Shown here: piece after piece, positions 1-12,660 of the stretch | Numbering within the stretch: position 1 is the stretch's first letter | Layout: the number at the start of each line of letters is the position of its first letter | Assembly: GCA_026874595.1 (NCBI GenBank) | Contig: CM049315.1 | Span: 14,597,664 to 14,661,663, forward strand | Length of the DNA stretch: 64,000 nucleotides | Source of the DNA: Sipunculus nudus | Lineage: Eukaryota; Annelida; Sipuncula; Golfingiida; Sipunculidae | Direction: 5' to 3' | The notes under the pieces: generated by a model | What the model was told of the DNA's origin: nothing | The model's input: the letters and a program-made list of their open reading frames with translations, nothing else | The model's database searches: none | Position numbers and translations under genes: made by a program

Positions 1-1379
1 AGATATCTTCATATGAATCTGGGTTATAATAATTATAGTCACACCAATAATTCATAGTTTCCTCCCAGAAAAGTGCATTACAAGTCATTATGTCTTTAAC
101 ATCTTCACATGCTAAGTTACAGTTGAATGATGCCTCTCTAAGTTTAAAAAATCCGAAGACTGTTTTTCTCCAAGAATTCTGTGGGTTTTTATTTAGTAAT
201 CTTTTAATCCATGTTAATTTTAGTGCGGCGTTTTTGGAAGGAATATGAAACATACTTAAACCAGCATGAGCCGTTTACATCATCCATAGGTGGTGTTTAA
301 TTACCGACAATACAAATTTAACATATTATATATCTTCTTCAGACTCTGTAGGCCTTTCCAAATATATGTTTTTGTCCAATAATCTACCTTCTTAAATATC
401 ATTCTTTGCAAATTAATATAATCATCATTGGCAATACATATTATTCAAGACTGTTAGACTACCGATGTTAATAAAGCGTTACATTTAAGACACACTTAAT
501 TATGGGGTCCTGGTGGGGTATCACGTGGTCCGCAAAATACACACACATCTGGTGGGGTTTTTTTTTCATGCGATTTTTCCTGTAAGAATTTCTGTCTTCT
601 CTACAAATTTTAAGTGTTCATATGATTACTGACTAATATAGATGTCACCAAATCCACATTGCACACCTTGAGAACTTTAACTTGATTTCCAACTGTCCCC
701 ACACACCACTGACATCTGGTGGTGCCTTGTATAACTAAATTCCTTCTGTGCGTGAGCATGAACGGGTTGTTTGACCAGTTATCAACAAGTGTATGCCAAA
801 TACATTTTACTCTGATAATGAACTATGAGCCATTAGTAAAAAAAAAAAAAAAAAAAAATGAGGGTATGGTTCTCAGGCACCGCACGCGTCAATTTTAACC
901 CTCCCCCCTCCCCCCGCATTTAAAATTTTAATTTTGATTTTCAATAGAGACTTACCAATTTTGAGCTACCGCCACTCGGAAATTTCTTTCAAGAGGATTA
1001 AATAATACAATTTTTATAAGATTATCTTTGTAATTTAGTGCATTAACCTGATAAGCAAAACAATTATTTTATTATCATGCTTTTCCCTGAGCATATGACT
1101 TTTTTTATCGAAACATACAATAAAAAAGGTAGAAAAACAAAAACAAAAATCGCCCTCGCGCACAAATTTCTGAAAAAAAAACACCTGAGAACAAAACATT
1201 CAGGTTGTACCTAAAAGTAGGATCGGGGACAAGCGCCCTCATTCTGCAGTAATCATGGTTACATATTTTGCTGCAAATGTAATATACACAGCTTCATGTT
1301 TTTTTTATCTCGGTTACTTTTCATGCTAGATATATCTAATTTTTTGCACAGGGTACCATTTGACAAGCCCTCACAGACA
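1..1379. other. AT-rich non-coding stretch
   Basis: No open frame of note and no recognisable repeat family. It contains an A21 tract at about 838-858 and a C-rich patch near 901-917. Confidence 0.6.
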
Positions 1380-1905
1380 AAGTTTTAAATCGCGTCAAAT
1401 CTCGTTACACGTGTTTGGTGAGTCCAGCAAGGCCAACATGCGTCTCTCAACGCCACTCGGCACGCCACACGACGCAGATAACGCCCAGTGTGTCGTGGCA
1501 GTGGACCGGGTTACACGACACGTCGTTGAGAAGTACACGACACGAGGAGAGTGTCGGTTTTGCAATGAGCATGTTCAATTTGTCGTGCAATGGAAGGCCT
1601 TGTCGAGTTGCGTCGGCTTTTCCCCCCGACACAACTCAACACGGATTGTGCAGTGGCGTTGGACGCGAGACACACTTTACACATTACACGAGATTTTGGG
1701 CCACGCAAACCGACACAACTTCCGGCCAACACACGGGAAACACCGTGTTGTAAACCCCATATGTGTCGCGAGTGTTTCGGTCGTTTGGTATGCTACTTTG
1801 GTCTCACGACACACTACACGAAACGCTAGGCAACGCAAACCTACACAACCAAGTGTCGATGTGTGTCGCCTGATTTGTGTGTCGGTCCGCGTTGCGCTGT
1901 AGCAC
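1380..1905. repeat. GTGTCG/CGACAC-rich island
   Basis: About 520 bp, markedly GC-richer than its flanks. It is built from many degenerate copies, in both orientations, of a short word resembling ACACGACAC or its complement GTGTCGTGT. Because TA-containing triplets are rare here, several frames are open on both strands, the longest 180 codons on the plus strand. The predicted peptides have no domain, no sustained hydrophobic or charged pattern, and simply echo the repeated word. I read it as a self-complementary motif cluster, possibly the body or subterminal region of a non-autonomous DNA element. No terminal inverted repeat or target duplication was found. Confidence 0.55.
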
Positions 1906-4492
1906 CTCTTTAGAGAGATCTGGTATTCTTCATTGGATAGAATGTGGCATCAAACGAGAATAAGCAAGATTTCACAAAAAATGTCAGTAGCTCTGTCACT
2001 CTGTCAACTCGATGACTCAATTGCCAGCCTTGTCATATCTCGCAACATCTTCTTTCAAACGAGAATAAGCGGGATTTCACAAAAATGCTTTCAGATCACG
2101 TGGTCTTATTTATTTCTTGGTCCTACTTGTTTACATGACTTGCAGGAGAAGTGAATAGTTTAGCCTGCACTGATTGGCTCTAGCCGTTATGTCAGAAGGC
2201 CTTTAAAAGAACCTGTTGTTTGATTTTTATGTATCTTTAACATAATCTAAAAAAAATTGATGGTATCAGTCCAATGCGGTTTAAATATGTGGGCAATCAA
2301 AGACATGTTGTCCAAATGGTTGTTTTGGGACTGCTTTGAGGGGTAATTTTAGCTTCATTGCATTCGGAACAGGATTAAGAGCAAATGAGTTACACTAGCC
2401 CTGATTTTCTTAGCCTTGCTTGACAGTAGAAAATAAATTCTCAGGTAACAAATATTTAATATAATATTTTATTTTTTAAAATAATTTAAAAGAGGCCCAA
2501 CTTGAGGGATTTTTAAGATGTAATATAGGGAAAATAAATACAGTCACGTATCCTACAACGCGGTACCTTTTAAGCTAGAGAAGTCGACATTTCTACTTTG
2601 GATCTGTTTAGCTTTCCCGACACAGAGGAAATCCTCGTAAATAAAACATAATAAATCAGATTTGGCGATAAACAAGAATAAGCGAGTATTCGCATAATGC
2701 TTATAACTAAGCCGGTTTTTATGCTTATAAATCTGTCAGGTTTATGCTACAGAGGTGATCTTTGTCCGTTGTGTGGGATCTGATATGGTCTACAATATCA
2801 AGTTTCGTCAGAGCTTGCCCTCTTTGTACTGAAACTAGAAGGATACCGGGTATCCCTTACAGCTATCTGCTGGAGAGGGCTGGCTACTAAATCACTATAA
2901 CATAATTTCCATTATGAATTATTATATGATATAAAAGTGTTGCAAAAGGTAGGAAGAGTATAACACCCCTTTCACCAGAGTGAGGCTGGCCAAGGAACAA
3001 ACATGATTATGTTTATTAATCTTCATCAACATAAAACCACAGTGATTAAGTAAAAAGATGCAGATCTCCTATAAATAATATTGCCTTTGCCAATAAATGA
3101 CAAATTAAGAATTTAACTCAAGCTTCTTTATCTTTGTTTCTTCCCTCCTAATTACGTTAAGCCCATCCAATCTTTCTGCTTTAATCCCCATGCATTTTCA
3201 TTATTGACAGATTTGTTTTATTAATTATCGTAGGAGGCCTGATGGTTGTCATGATTTTCACAGTCAAATGGATACTTAGCTCGAATATAAAATTAATTCT
3301 GTCAGCATATTAACCTTCCGTGAAGCTTGTTAAGGAATCTTTCTCATAATGTCATTAATTGGCACCTCTTAATGGATCTGTATTTATCATTTGCGTTCTC
3401 GTTAAGAGTAACATGGTGTCTAATGAATGTGCATACGTTGGGTTGTCAGCGTGCAAATTTTTTAATGCTTGACAGGCAGTGACATTTAAATGCCTCTGTG
3501 GCAAACATACGTAAAACAGCAAAAGCACAAGAACAATAAAGGAACAACGACGTAAATAAAAGCGCGAAAACGTATCGAATAAGCAACATCACAGTTAAAG
3601 ACTATCTGACGATTCAAATAAATAGAATACTTAAAATTATCGTACGTTACAATCTGCAATTTGATCATTAACCATTTAAATAAGGTCTCAAAAACATGAT
3701 GGCAGTGTTCTCTCTTAACCCTCACCACCTTTTCCGAATAATACTAATAACTAATTAATATTAATTTACTTACTTTTAAAGAAGCGTTACGACTATCAGG
3801 TTCAGAACACTCAGATGTATAGGAATACATTATTTATTAATACATTAATTATTAACCTATTGATTTCTGAATTATAATTTCAGAATTGTTATTACGATTA
3901 TTAACCTGATTATTTGTGAATGAAACCCGCCACACACACACATATATATATATATATATAAATATACACACATTTATACATACGACCCCTGGTTCATACT
4001 CCACTATCTGTTCCAGCAAAACGACAGCTCAACCTACGGGCCATCTTCAAAACAAAAATGTGAAACACTTGGTTGCAGGAGGCATGGCGATCGTCTTTAT
4101 GGAATGAAATCTGTATTAAGCAAAAAAAAAAAAAACCTTCAAATGCTCATTCTCGTAATTTGGTTACTATTGTTTGTTAACTAAATTGATTACTCCCATA
4201 TACAAGAAAATACAAGTTCATGTTAACATTGACACTTCTCTTCAGAGGTAGATGATGGAACAATAAAATCGATTTTTCTGCCCATTGGACCAGTCTGAAG
4301 TCTGTTGTCCTCCGATATTAATCTGCCGTTTAATTTCCCTGACAAAGAAAATTGTTACAAATATCATTTTGGCAGGATATATCAATGCATTCTCATCATG
4401 CATCATAGTCATTTGTTCTCCTCCTACCTACCTCCCTTCCTCCCTCCCTCCGTCCCTCCCTCTCTCTCCCTCTCTCTTTACATATTTATATA
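1906..4492. other. Non-coding stretch with minor repeats
   Basis: No coding signal. A word of about 30 bp around AAACGAGAATAAGC is present near 1951 and again near 2057, with a weaker relative near 2667. A CA then TA microsatellite lies at about 3930-3970 and a TCCC-rich tract at about 4425-4480. Confidence 0.5.
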
Positions 4493-5232
4493 CAGTAGAG
4501 CGCCGTTTATCCGAAAGCGTCTGGGACAAGCTTTTTGTTCGGATTAACGATCGTTCGGAAGAACGATTTCGCATAAAATTGCTCTGGGAATCACAGTGAT
4601 TAGGCCTACCGCCGAGTAAGGGACATTACCAGATACTGAATGACCCAAATTGATTAACGTATGACAATATATTATACCATTTTGACCAATTTAATATATT
4701 TATCATATAGAACACATTATTTAACATTGATATTGTTATTGGCGAACAGCCCTGCGCTGGAAACAATCGTATCGTACCCTCATCATGTCACGCTTGGGTA
4801 CCATGATAACTGGAATGACTTGCTATGGCCTTGAAAGTGCTGCCATCTCTTGGTTAACTACGGTAACCTTTATATTTGTACTGTATTTTTACTAAAATGA
4901 CAAGCGAGAACATAAAAATGTTACTTTTTGTTTGTACAGGTTAATTACCCAGGCCTGGACAATCTGATTTAAGCGAGGACAACCCCGGCCATCGTTAAGG
5001 TTGATCCCACACCGACTGCCTACGCTTGGGTGCACTAATCATTCAGCAATATGTATCACCGCTGATGTGGCTACTTTTGTATTGAATTAGAAAATCTTTT
5101 ATACCATTTGAATTCTGGATTTTCTGTCATTGTTCATATTTCGGATAAATGGACAAAATTTCGGTTGTCCGTTTTTATTTCGGATGAACGATTTTTTTGG
5201 ATAAATGGTGTTCGGATATTCGACGTTCTACT

Positions 5233-5233
<1 letters not shown>
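4493..5233. mobile_element. Pogo/Tigger-like non-autonomous DNA transposon (MITE)
   Basis: The left end begins CAGTAGAGCGCCGTTTATCC. The reverse complement of the right end begins CAGTAGAACGTCGAATATCC, giving an imperfect terminal inverted repeat of about 23 bp. Sequence further in is also inversely related: ATCCGAA, CGGATTAACGATCGTTCGG and the matching right-hand words recur. CAGTAGAACnTCG...TATCC ends are typical of the pogo/Tigger branch of the Tc1/mariner superfamily, which duplicates TA on insertion. TA precedes the left end. The base pair after the right end is TT and runs into an AT microsatellite, so the duplication is not intact. At 741 bp with no transposase ORF, the copy is non-autonomous. 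Confidence 0.65.

Positions 5234-5306
<73 letters not shown>
5234..5306. repeat. (AT)n microsatellite
   Basis: About 70 bp of uninterrupted AT dinucleotide directly abutting the right end of the pogo-like MITE. The YIYIYI peptides it would encode on either strand are artefacts. Confidence 0.95.
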
Positions 5307-5319
5307 GTATTAAGGAAAC

Positions 5320-5850
5320 TGTAGAATGTATACATTCTATACTCAAACCATAAAATATACACATTCCTTGGCCAACCTAAGGAATATGTACATTCCATGG
5401 GTTAAGCCATAGAGTGTATAAATTCAACGAAACAAGCCATAGCTTATTGAAAGCAGCGCGTCTAAATGCATGATATCGTTCCTACAGACAGAACTCTTTT
5501 AAGAATTTCAAGCATTTATAATGCGGATCTCTAGGATATATTTCTACACTTTATAAAAAAACTGTAAATAATATGAGAATATCATTTAATAATTTTATCA
5601 TTCTATTCTAACAAGTCCGTCTCTTTTTTTTATGGGTTTTTTTTGTGTGTCACAGAAAACAAAATTTTGCCTTGTTTCTATTTGCACCCGGTACACTACT
5701 GTTAAAGTACATTCACTGGAATTATCCACATTCCATGTCCTTGGCCGTGGAATGTACATATCCCATGATTTTGACCATAGAATGGAATGTATATTTTTTT
5801 ATGAGTGATCATTAGAATGTACACATTCCATGGTCTTGCCACATTCTCTA
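5320..5850. repeat. GGAATGTACATTCC palindrome cluster
   Basis: Repeated copies of a self-complementary word close to GGAATGTACATTCC. They lie at 5322-5339 (TAGAATGTATACATTCTA, a perfect 18-bp palindrome), 5381-5396, about 5728-5760 and about 5812-5832. The CCATGG-like words and the word ccttggcc between them also recur. The middle (5430-5700) lacks the motif, so these may be the two subterminal regions of one small element. No clear TIR or TSD is visible. Confidence 0.5.
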
Positions 5851-6278
5851 GACACCAACGGGACTTCGATAAAGTGGTTACATTTCGGAGGTGGTCTTCT
5901 ATGCGAAGTTTGACCAGAAAGAGTCTCGCAACAAGCAATCTGGTCGTTCGTTATTAACTGCAATTACATTGACGGACATGTAGCTATGAAATAAAATTTG
6001 GAGTTACATATTATGTTTTCCATTTATGATTTTCATTAATTACATATATCATAATACGCGTATAGATGCAGTATTAACTAGATTCATTCAACATGACCTA
6101 CACAGTTCCTGAATTTGACAACTTACTTGCACTTCATGCGGCTTGATCATATCCTCCGGGGTATAGACATCTAATGCCACACGTTATGATATCCGCAATC
6201 ACGCAAGAATTCTCTAATGGCGGTTGTCTTACGTAAAAGTATAGCAGCTGGAATACTTGGCTGGTCACTCGTCTCGTC

Positions 6279-6381
6279 TCAATCCGACTCTTCTTCCTCA
6301 GCACCAAACTTGTCATCGTGCACCCCCAAGTCGTCCTTCGGTTCGACATTGTATTTGAGTTCATCAACAATTAGTTTTTCG
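6279..6381 (-). CDS. Candidate terminal exon with acidic C-terminus
   Basis: On the minus strand an open stretch of 34 codons starts after an acceptor-like AATAAAG and ends at TGA (6279-6281). The peptide looks like a genuine protein end: it starts EKLIVDELKYNVEPKDD, has a central VHDDKFG, and finishes with the acidic tail AEEEESD. Codon choice is mixed, not microsatellite-like. An in-frame TAA lies immediately upstream of the acceptor, so the segment could only be used as a spliced last exon. No partner exon was identified at higher coordinates, and I do not recognise the protein. It may also be a chance open frame. The longer overlapping frames on both strands here are probably shadows. Confidence 0.35.
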
Positions 6382-6537
6382 CTTTATTCGGAAAATAAAA
6401 GAGTTTCTAGATATATGCCCCACAGTTGTTAATCAAAGCTGAAGGGAAAAATAAATCAGGACCACGAAAAGGTCGTGACTTCGATGTGGACGCTATACGA
6501 AGGTGGTCGTTGGGCGTGGTTTTACTAACTATGTAAC

Positions 6538-6665
6538 AGGTAATTGTTAAAGTTACTTTAATTGTAATTGATCATATTTTCTAATCCTGGAAAGTAATTG
6601 TAATTGTTATCGATTGCTTTTGAAAAGTAATTGTCAGAACAATTACTTTTTAATTACTTTTGGTG
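6538..6665. repeat. TAATTGTAATTAC-type motif cluster
   Basis: About 125 bp in which AGTAATTGTAATTG and its complement recur five to six times (for example near 6541, 6561, 6595, 6630 and 6645). It is another cluster of one short, nearly self-complementary word. Confidence 0.45.
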
Positions 6666-8999
6666 TATTTTTCTCATGTATAATTTCATCTAACTTAAAA
6701 AAAATGTGAGACATATCTGTCTATCATTCATTTCCCATGGTTGTAAATTGTCACACACTTCTAAGGCACACATACATTTGAAATATTTATCATCTCAGGC
6801 TAAAGCTCATCTTGACTGAATGCAAAAGTTTTCTGGCAAAGCCATCCCGATGTAAAGACTTCAGGTTCTACCCCTTCCCCCCTCCCTGTTTAGATTACCC
6901 CCTCGCTGATTTAATAAAAAGATAAGTTGTAATGTTTTAATCTTATGGGATATTATTTCAATTACCCATGTGAAAGATACAAGATTAAAATGAAGGAATC
7001 TATCTATGAAAAATTAAGTTGTCGCATAATGTCTACGATATTGAAAATCATATTTTGATTAACTCGTACACATCACCAAACCGCATGACAAATTGCTTTA
7101 AAGCATAAAATATATAAAGACTGAAATTAACTTGGGAAATGAAAGAAAACAGCAGTTCGGCTGATTTCAGTGGTAACCTTCACGCAATTTGAAACCGCGC
7201 AAAATCATGTGTACATTAAAATCATTTATTCACGAGGTCACTGCAAGAACAATAACATTTTAAATAGGGTCAAAAGTGGACCAAATTCTCATAAGTAAAG
7301 TATTATCTTAAGACCAAATTATCTACGATGTCGAAAAAGTTAGCTCAGACATTTCGCGACAAATAACATGAAAGCGAAAGATCAGATATATTTAATTGTT
7401 AATGCGCGAAACTTAAGTGACGTGAAAAAAACATAGTTCTCGAGTTGTAAAAATATTGGCTCATCCTAATTTAATATGCTAGGCGCGAATGCCGTATTTT
7501 TCACGCGTTGTGCCTTTTTTTTCATAATGCCGTGGAGAATAGGTCGGGGAAAAGTTTTATTCCTAGATGTCTGTTTTGTCTGATATTCTACTCAGTAAAA
7601 GAGGTATCATTGTTATAACTGACAAAAAAACACTTCATCGAAATTAATATGACTGCCATGTTAAATAAATGGTTAAGATATCATACAAAACTTTGGCGGG
7701 GAATATATCTGAATCAGCAACATAACCTTATTAATCGAACCGCGACGTTAATTTAGAAGTGACATTTCATGGAAATGTTTTACAGACGCTTGGCTGGAAT
7801 TGTCTTAACTGCAAGGGTGACAGATCAACATTGTCAACACTCATCTCAGCAAATTAAGTTTCTTTCGCGGTTTTCCAAATATTAATATATTTATTTTGAG
7901 CAAAAATTAGAGAATATGCACGTGGGTTTAAATTGTCACTGACATTTGAGAAGCTTATTTTGCGTGTAAAAAACGAACGGTTGAGTCCCCAGTTCAGATG
8001 CAGGACAGTGGCCGATTCCCCCGAAGACGGAAGGTAATTACTCGCTGCTTGGCGACAAATGTGGCTCAGGTGTGACAAGCATAGCTAATCATGACAAAGA
8101 ACTGATTTTATCTCAAGTAATCAAGATTCCCCTTTCGCTATTAGTCTATACAAAATAAAAGCGTATAATCTTACGTGCCGTGTGTTCACCATTAAGTGAG
8201 ATGTGTTTAATCTTGTCCTGCTCCGACTCGCGAGAACTTGAATATGATGTTAAAGTAAATATTGACCTCTGCTAGCAATTCTTAGTAAGTGTCTTCATCT
8301 ACGCAGAATCCTTGATTCGGCAAGCAAATTGCTTCGTCCTATATGTTTGTCTACATTTTAAGAGGCAACATTTTACAGTTACCAATATGGAACTTATACA
8401 TTTGTTATATATTCTTCCTCAAAATCTGTCAACGGCCATGGTCAAGGACACTGAGAACACCAGCATCCTCATGTTTTTGTCCTAAATATTCATTTCCATT
8501 TAAACGTATCTCATTTCATTCGTCTGTCTATAGCCAATTTGAGTTTTACCTGAGTATTATTATTTTTTATATCATTATTCAAATATATTTATATAGACTA
8601 ATCTGTTCAGAAGTCATTCTGTTCTTACACTAGGCCCTGTGAAATTTATACATATAAAATATATTAACATTAAAATATATAGGATCATAAACATTCATAT
8701 ATACACATTAAATCTGCTAGACTTAAAATGGCAATAGAATCATGCATTTTGCGAACTTTGTCTTTAGGTTACCATGCAAGTAATTAAGTTAAAATAAACG
8801 ATAATAGGATCGAAGATTCAAAATTTTAAATACTATAAAATATGAAGTTAAGAGATTAAATGAAGGGATTCGGCGCTTTGCTTAAAAGTGGCTTGGGGCT
8901 TTACTCGTCTGAGCTCATATGACAATGTAGTCCATTACAATGAACCAGAATAAATACAACTTGACTTATAATAATACGTTCTCCTCAATAATACCCCAG
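6666..8999. other. AT-rich non-coding stretch
   Basis: No convincing exon, repeat family or structural signal. Open frames here are short and AT-driven. Confidence 0.5.
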
Positions 9000-9424
9000 G
9001 GACCTAAACAGAAACGACGGAACATCACCGGAAAGTCAGATCACTTGAGTCTGTGCTGTGCCATTTGCAAACTAATGGGCATATTTAAAAATCAGAATTC
9101 CTTATATGGACACAATAAGGTAAGCGGAATTTGACCAATGATACAAATAATTTGTTTAAGAATCTTTAAGCCTAGGTAAACTTTTTACTAAAACAGTAGT
9201 GAAGAAACAACATACTCTTTCGAATGAGTGGTTATTTGTTGCATTATTTTAAACACGAAGTTAAGGTGATGTTTATTATCCCTACCCCGTCCAATGATAG
9301 TAGATTCGCAAAATTTATGGCCAGAGAAGAATATAAAAACACGAAGTGGCACAAAAATTGTACTACTTTTCGTACTTCTATTCACCCTGAAATAAAACCA
9401 GAGAACTGTAGTCCTACCTAAAAC
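9000..9424 (+). CDS. Weak candidate coding patch (two pieces)
   Basis: The first piece, 9000-9119, is preceded by ATACCCCAG and followed by AAG|GTAAGC, a good donor. It reads GPKQKRRNITGKSDHLSLCC and continues through a CAIC and a GHNK. About 90 bp further on, 9206-9421 is open from an ATG and reads in part IIPTPSNDSRFAKFMAREEY, ending SPT and TAA. The composition is protein-like. However, the two pieces cannot be joined cleanly at any AG I tested, because in-frame stops lie just after the candidate acceptors. This could be a decayed gene or chance. Confidence 0.2.
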
Positions 9425-9659
9425 GTGCATGGTATCAATGGAAATGTTCAAGGCGATAGGTAGAACAAACAACTTAAATAAGTCAATTATTCTAACTTGG
9501 CTATCACACTAAATATGCAAGAGTTCGGTTAAAGATGTTCTGCTGCACATACTGTCGACGCAATTCCTTTTAAAATGACATATATTATGTATCCAAGTAA
9601 TATCTCGAAACGGTTAATTCGTTCAACTTCAAACACTATAAAATATAATATTTAGCTCT

Positions 9660-11230
9660 GCTGATTGAAAGTCATCTAAGTTACAGCGATCACTGTGTCC
9701 GTCGTCTGTCTGTCCGTCCATCCGGTCGTACAACAACAGGGCACAAATCGTAATCGTTGGACTTAGTCTTCTTACCTGACATTTTTGGAGAACCTTGAAA
9801 AATCTCCATGAACACCTGAAATTAGGTCACTGCGACCTATATTCTCTGAACAGACGGAACTTTTCGTGCGCCCAAGAATAAATAAAGTATCTGAATAACT
9901 GACGCATCGGTTGCCATAATTTTTTCCATGCATCCCTGAAGACTGGTGGCAACCTTTATTTTGTTATACGCCCGTCATATGATGGAAGTATTATGGTATA
10001 CCCACTGTCCGTCCGTCTGTTAACTTTCCTGGGCTTTGATGGATTTTCGCGAAACTCACCACTTTCGCGAAACTCAGTACTTTTCAACAGATTATCTCGC
10101 CCGTGTTCGAATTCGGGCAACGTCCACGCATATTTAATAAAGTCACGGTTCACAACTTTGTGGTGTCGCTGCGATAACTTACGAAGAATATGAAGGATTT
10201 TGATAAAACTCATCAGAAATGTTAATAAATAAAATGTATCGCATAAGTTCGAATTCTAGCGATATCCATGCATACATAATGAGGTCAGAGGTCATCGCAC
10301 TTTGAAGGCACCTTGGTGGCTTACCAAAAAACTATGTATTTTCATGAAACTCATTACACATAATTACCAATAGACTTTCCACCTGATTTAAATTCTCATC
10401 AAATTACACGTATATTTAATGAGGTCGGGGGTCACCGCATTTGGAGGTACCTTTTAAATTCTCATCAAATTACACGTATATTTAATGAGGTCAGGGGTCA
10501 CCGCATTTGGAGGTACCTTTTAAATTCTCATCAAATTACACGTATATTGAATGAGGTCAGGGGTCACCGCATTTGGAAGTACCTTCTTGACTATGGATTT
10601 ACATGAAAATCAATATACATATAACATATTTACCAATAGAGTTTCTCACCTGATTTAAATTCTCATCAAAATTCACCCATATTTTATGAGATCAGAGGTC
10701 ACCATGCAGATACACGACGTGCGTATTATACACGTTTGCGGTGCTCTTGTTCTTTTATATATATATATTTTTTTACGCATTTCTTTATATTAGGGACCTT
10801 CAAATCTAACTGTCCGGCCGTTAACAGGGTACAGTTTCTCACCTGAATTACGTTTTCATCAAAATACACGCATTTTTAATGAGATCAGAGGTCACCAGAT
10901 ACACGATGGGTCTATTAGCACGTTTGCGGTGCTCTTGTTTTTAATACTTTTACGCATTTGTAATATTTTGGGACCTTCAAATGAAGCAAGCCGGCCGTTA
11001 ATAGGTAAAGACAGTACCGTTATTTTCAGAAACTTCTGTCTGTACATCCAGGGAGGTCCGAAGCAAAGCTCCTTTGGAACCAGTTCTAGATCATGGTGAC
11101 CTATATTCTGCGAGCGACCGGCAGAAAATTTGATTATGAGAAGTTCATACAGGGAAAAAAACTTCCCTGCTGGAATTATAGAACCATCTAACCATCTGAC
11201 ATCCAGGGGGGTCCTTGACAAGTGTCCTTT
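9660..11230. repeat. Dispersed repeat block with GAGGTCAGAGGTCACC words
   Basis: Diverged copies of one family recur through this block. They carry phrases such as TCACCTGAATTACATTTTCATC, CGCATATTTAATGAGrTCAGAGGTCACC and GTCCGTCCGTCTGT (near 9700, 10003, 10270, 10420, 10680, 10865). A further copy lies at 45710-45870, so the family is dispersed rather than local. Frames here, including a 109-codon minus-strand one (10892-11221), contain no domain. Confidence 0.6.
10387..10584. repeat. 65-bp tandem repeat, three units
   Basis: Three nearly identical units start at 10387, 10453 and 10518. Each runs from TTTAAATTCTCATCAAATTA through TTTAATGAGGTCAGGGGTCA to the TTGGAGGTACC box. The array is a local expansion of the dispersed family around it. 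Units two and three each contain a perfect direct repeat AGGTCAGGGGTCA. Confidence 0.9.
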
Positions 11231-12535
11231 GAATCATGAAATAAGGCTTTTAAATACGTAGTTCAAGATACCTCCTTTGATTTCCGCAAAAGCCCTAGAT
11301 GCAAAATGCCAACTTGTTATTAAGCCTGAAATAATTCACTGTACTGTGTCCTCATCACACAGATTGGGAAGTAGCCTTAAGCCTGGGATTCTGACATATG
11401 TGGTTAATACGTCTTTTTGTATTATTTTTTTCTTCATGGTTTGTGTTATATCTTGTATTTTTTTTTAAATCCAACAAACGTTCCAGGGCTTTCATAAAAA
11501 AATATGAAAATTGAAATGATTTACAATCTGCCAAAATATGGGACAAGGTGGGCATATATTGCACGACTGGAACGCAATACCGGGTTTACCGTTTCCAACA
11601 ATAGCTGGGCTTTCTTTCATAAACCAGTGGGCGGTCAACAAAACAGACATTTCGATGATTTGTCTTCGCAATAAAATAACTCCAGGTCTGTCTGTTGAGC
11701 GGGGTCGTGACCCCAGCTGATCTATGGACTGTTGAAGCCAGCATCAGGTCAGAATGTCATCTTATATAACGTCACTTATACTGTCTGCCCCTACCCGTAC
11801 CCGCAACACAATACCGGAAAATCACAGGAATAAGGAAAGATTGTTTGTTCTATTAATGGGTTTCAGGATCATTTGATCATTAAGTTCATTCTATGATATG
11901 AAAGTTTAAACCCATTTGTAATTAGCTAGAAACCTCTGATGAATAAGAATGGACATGAATAGTATATCATTTTCTTTCGTCTGGATTTAGAGTTTTTATG
12001 CATTAGTTTTGAAATAAACTCTTAACAATTATTTACTCATCAGAACAATTACATAACGCCCAGTCGGAACTGCCAATAACTTAGGCAGGGATTTATCCGG
12101 GCGCCTTCCAGGCGTGTGCATGTGTACGTGTGTGTGAATGAAATTAATTTTATTATATGTTCATAGCTACAGTTCGCATGAAGAAAGATGTCTATACAAC
12201 TTATTAGTTGTAAAATTGAATAAATGCATAAATAATTCTTGTAGCTTTTCGTGTCTCTTTGAAGAGTACGTACAAGGTATGCAGCCATAGGGTAGTGTTA
12301 TTCATTTTACATTCTTTTGACGCCACGCATTCATTAAATGCCGGGTGATGAGAGTGCATCCATGTATTTAATCCTTTAGCAAGGGGTCAGTGGGAGAATG
12401 GTCCGAACTGATATAGAACACACAACCAGTGTCGTCAATTTTTCTTCCATGGTGGGGGGTGGGTGATATCTTGCAGACACAAACACACACACGTATTCAT
12501 ATGTATAAATTCAGAAAACTTTAAATATGTCTCAA
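11231..12535. other. Non-coding stretch
   Basis: No supported gene or repeat. The short frames near 11277 and 11538 lack splice or domain support. Confidence 0.5.
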
Positions 12536-12541
12536 ATATAT

Positions 12542-12578
<37 letters not shown>

Positions 12579-12606
12579 TGAAATGTGTCATACGAAAGCT
12601 AAAAAG

Positions 12607-12641
<35 letters not shown>

Positions 12642-12660
12642 ATATATATTATATATAAGA
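12536..12660. repeat. Two AT-microsatellite hairpins
   Basis: CAAATATAT...ATATATTTG (about 12534-12581) is a near-perfect inverted repeat centred on an AT tract. A second AT tract follows at about 12609-12655. Confidence 0.85.

Noticed and set aside
1360-1902. 180-codon ORF and four overlapping frames
   Set aside because: Openness results from the CGACAC/GTGTCG motif cluster. There is no domain and no splice support.
5108-5364. ORFs with YIYIYI runs (also at 38263-38475)
   Set aside because: Translated AT microsatellites.
10892-11221. 109-codon minus-strand ORF
   Set aside because: It overlaps copies of the dispersed GAGGTCAGAGGTCACC repeat and has no domain.
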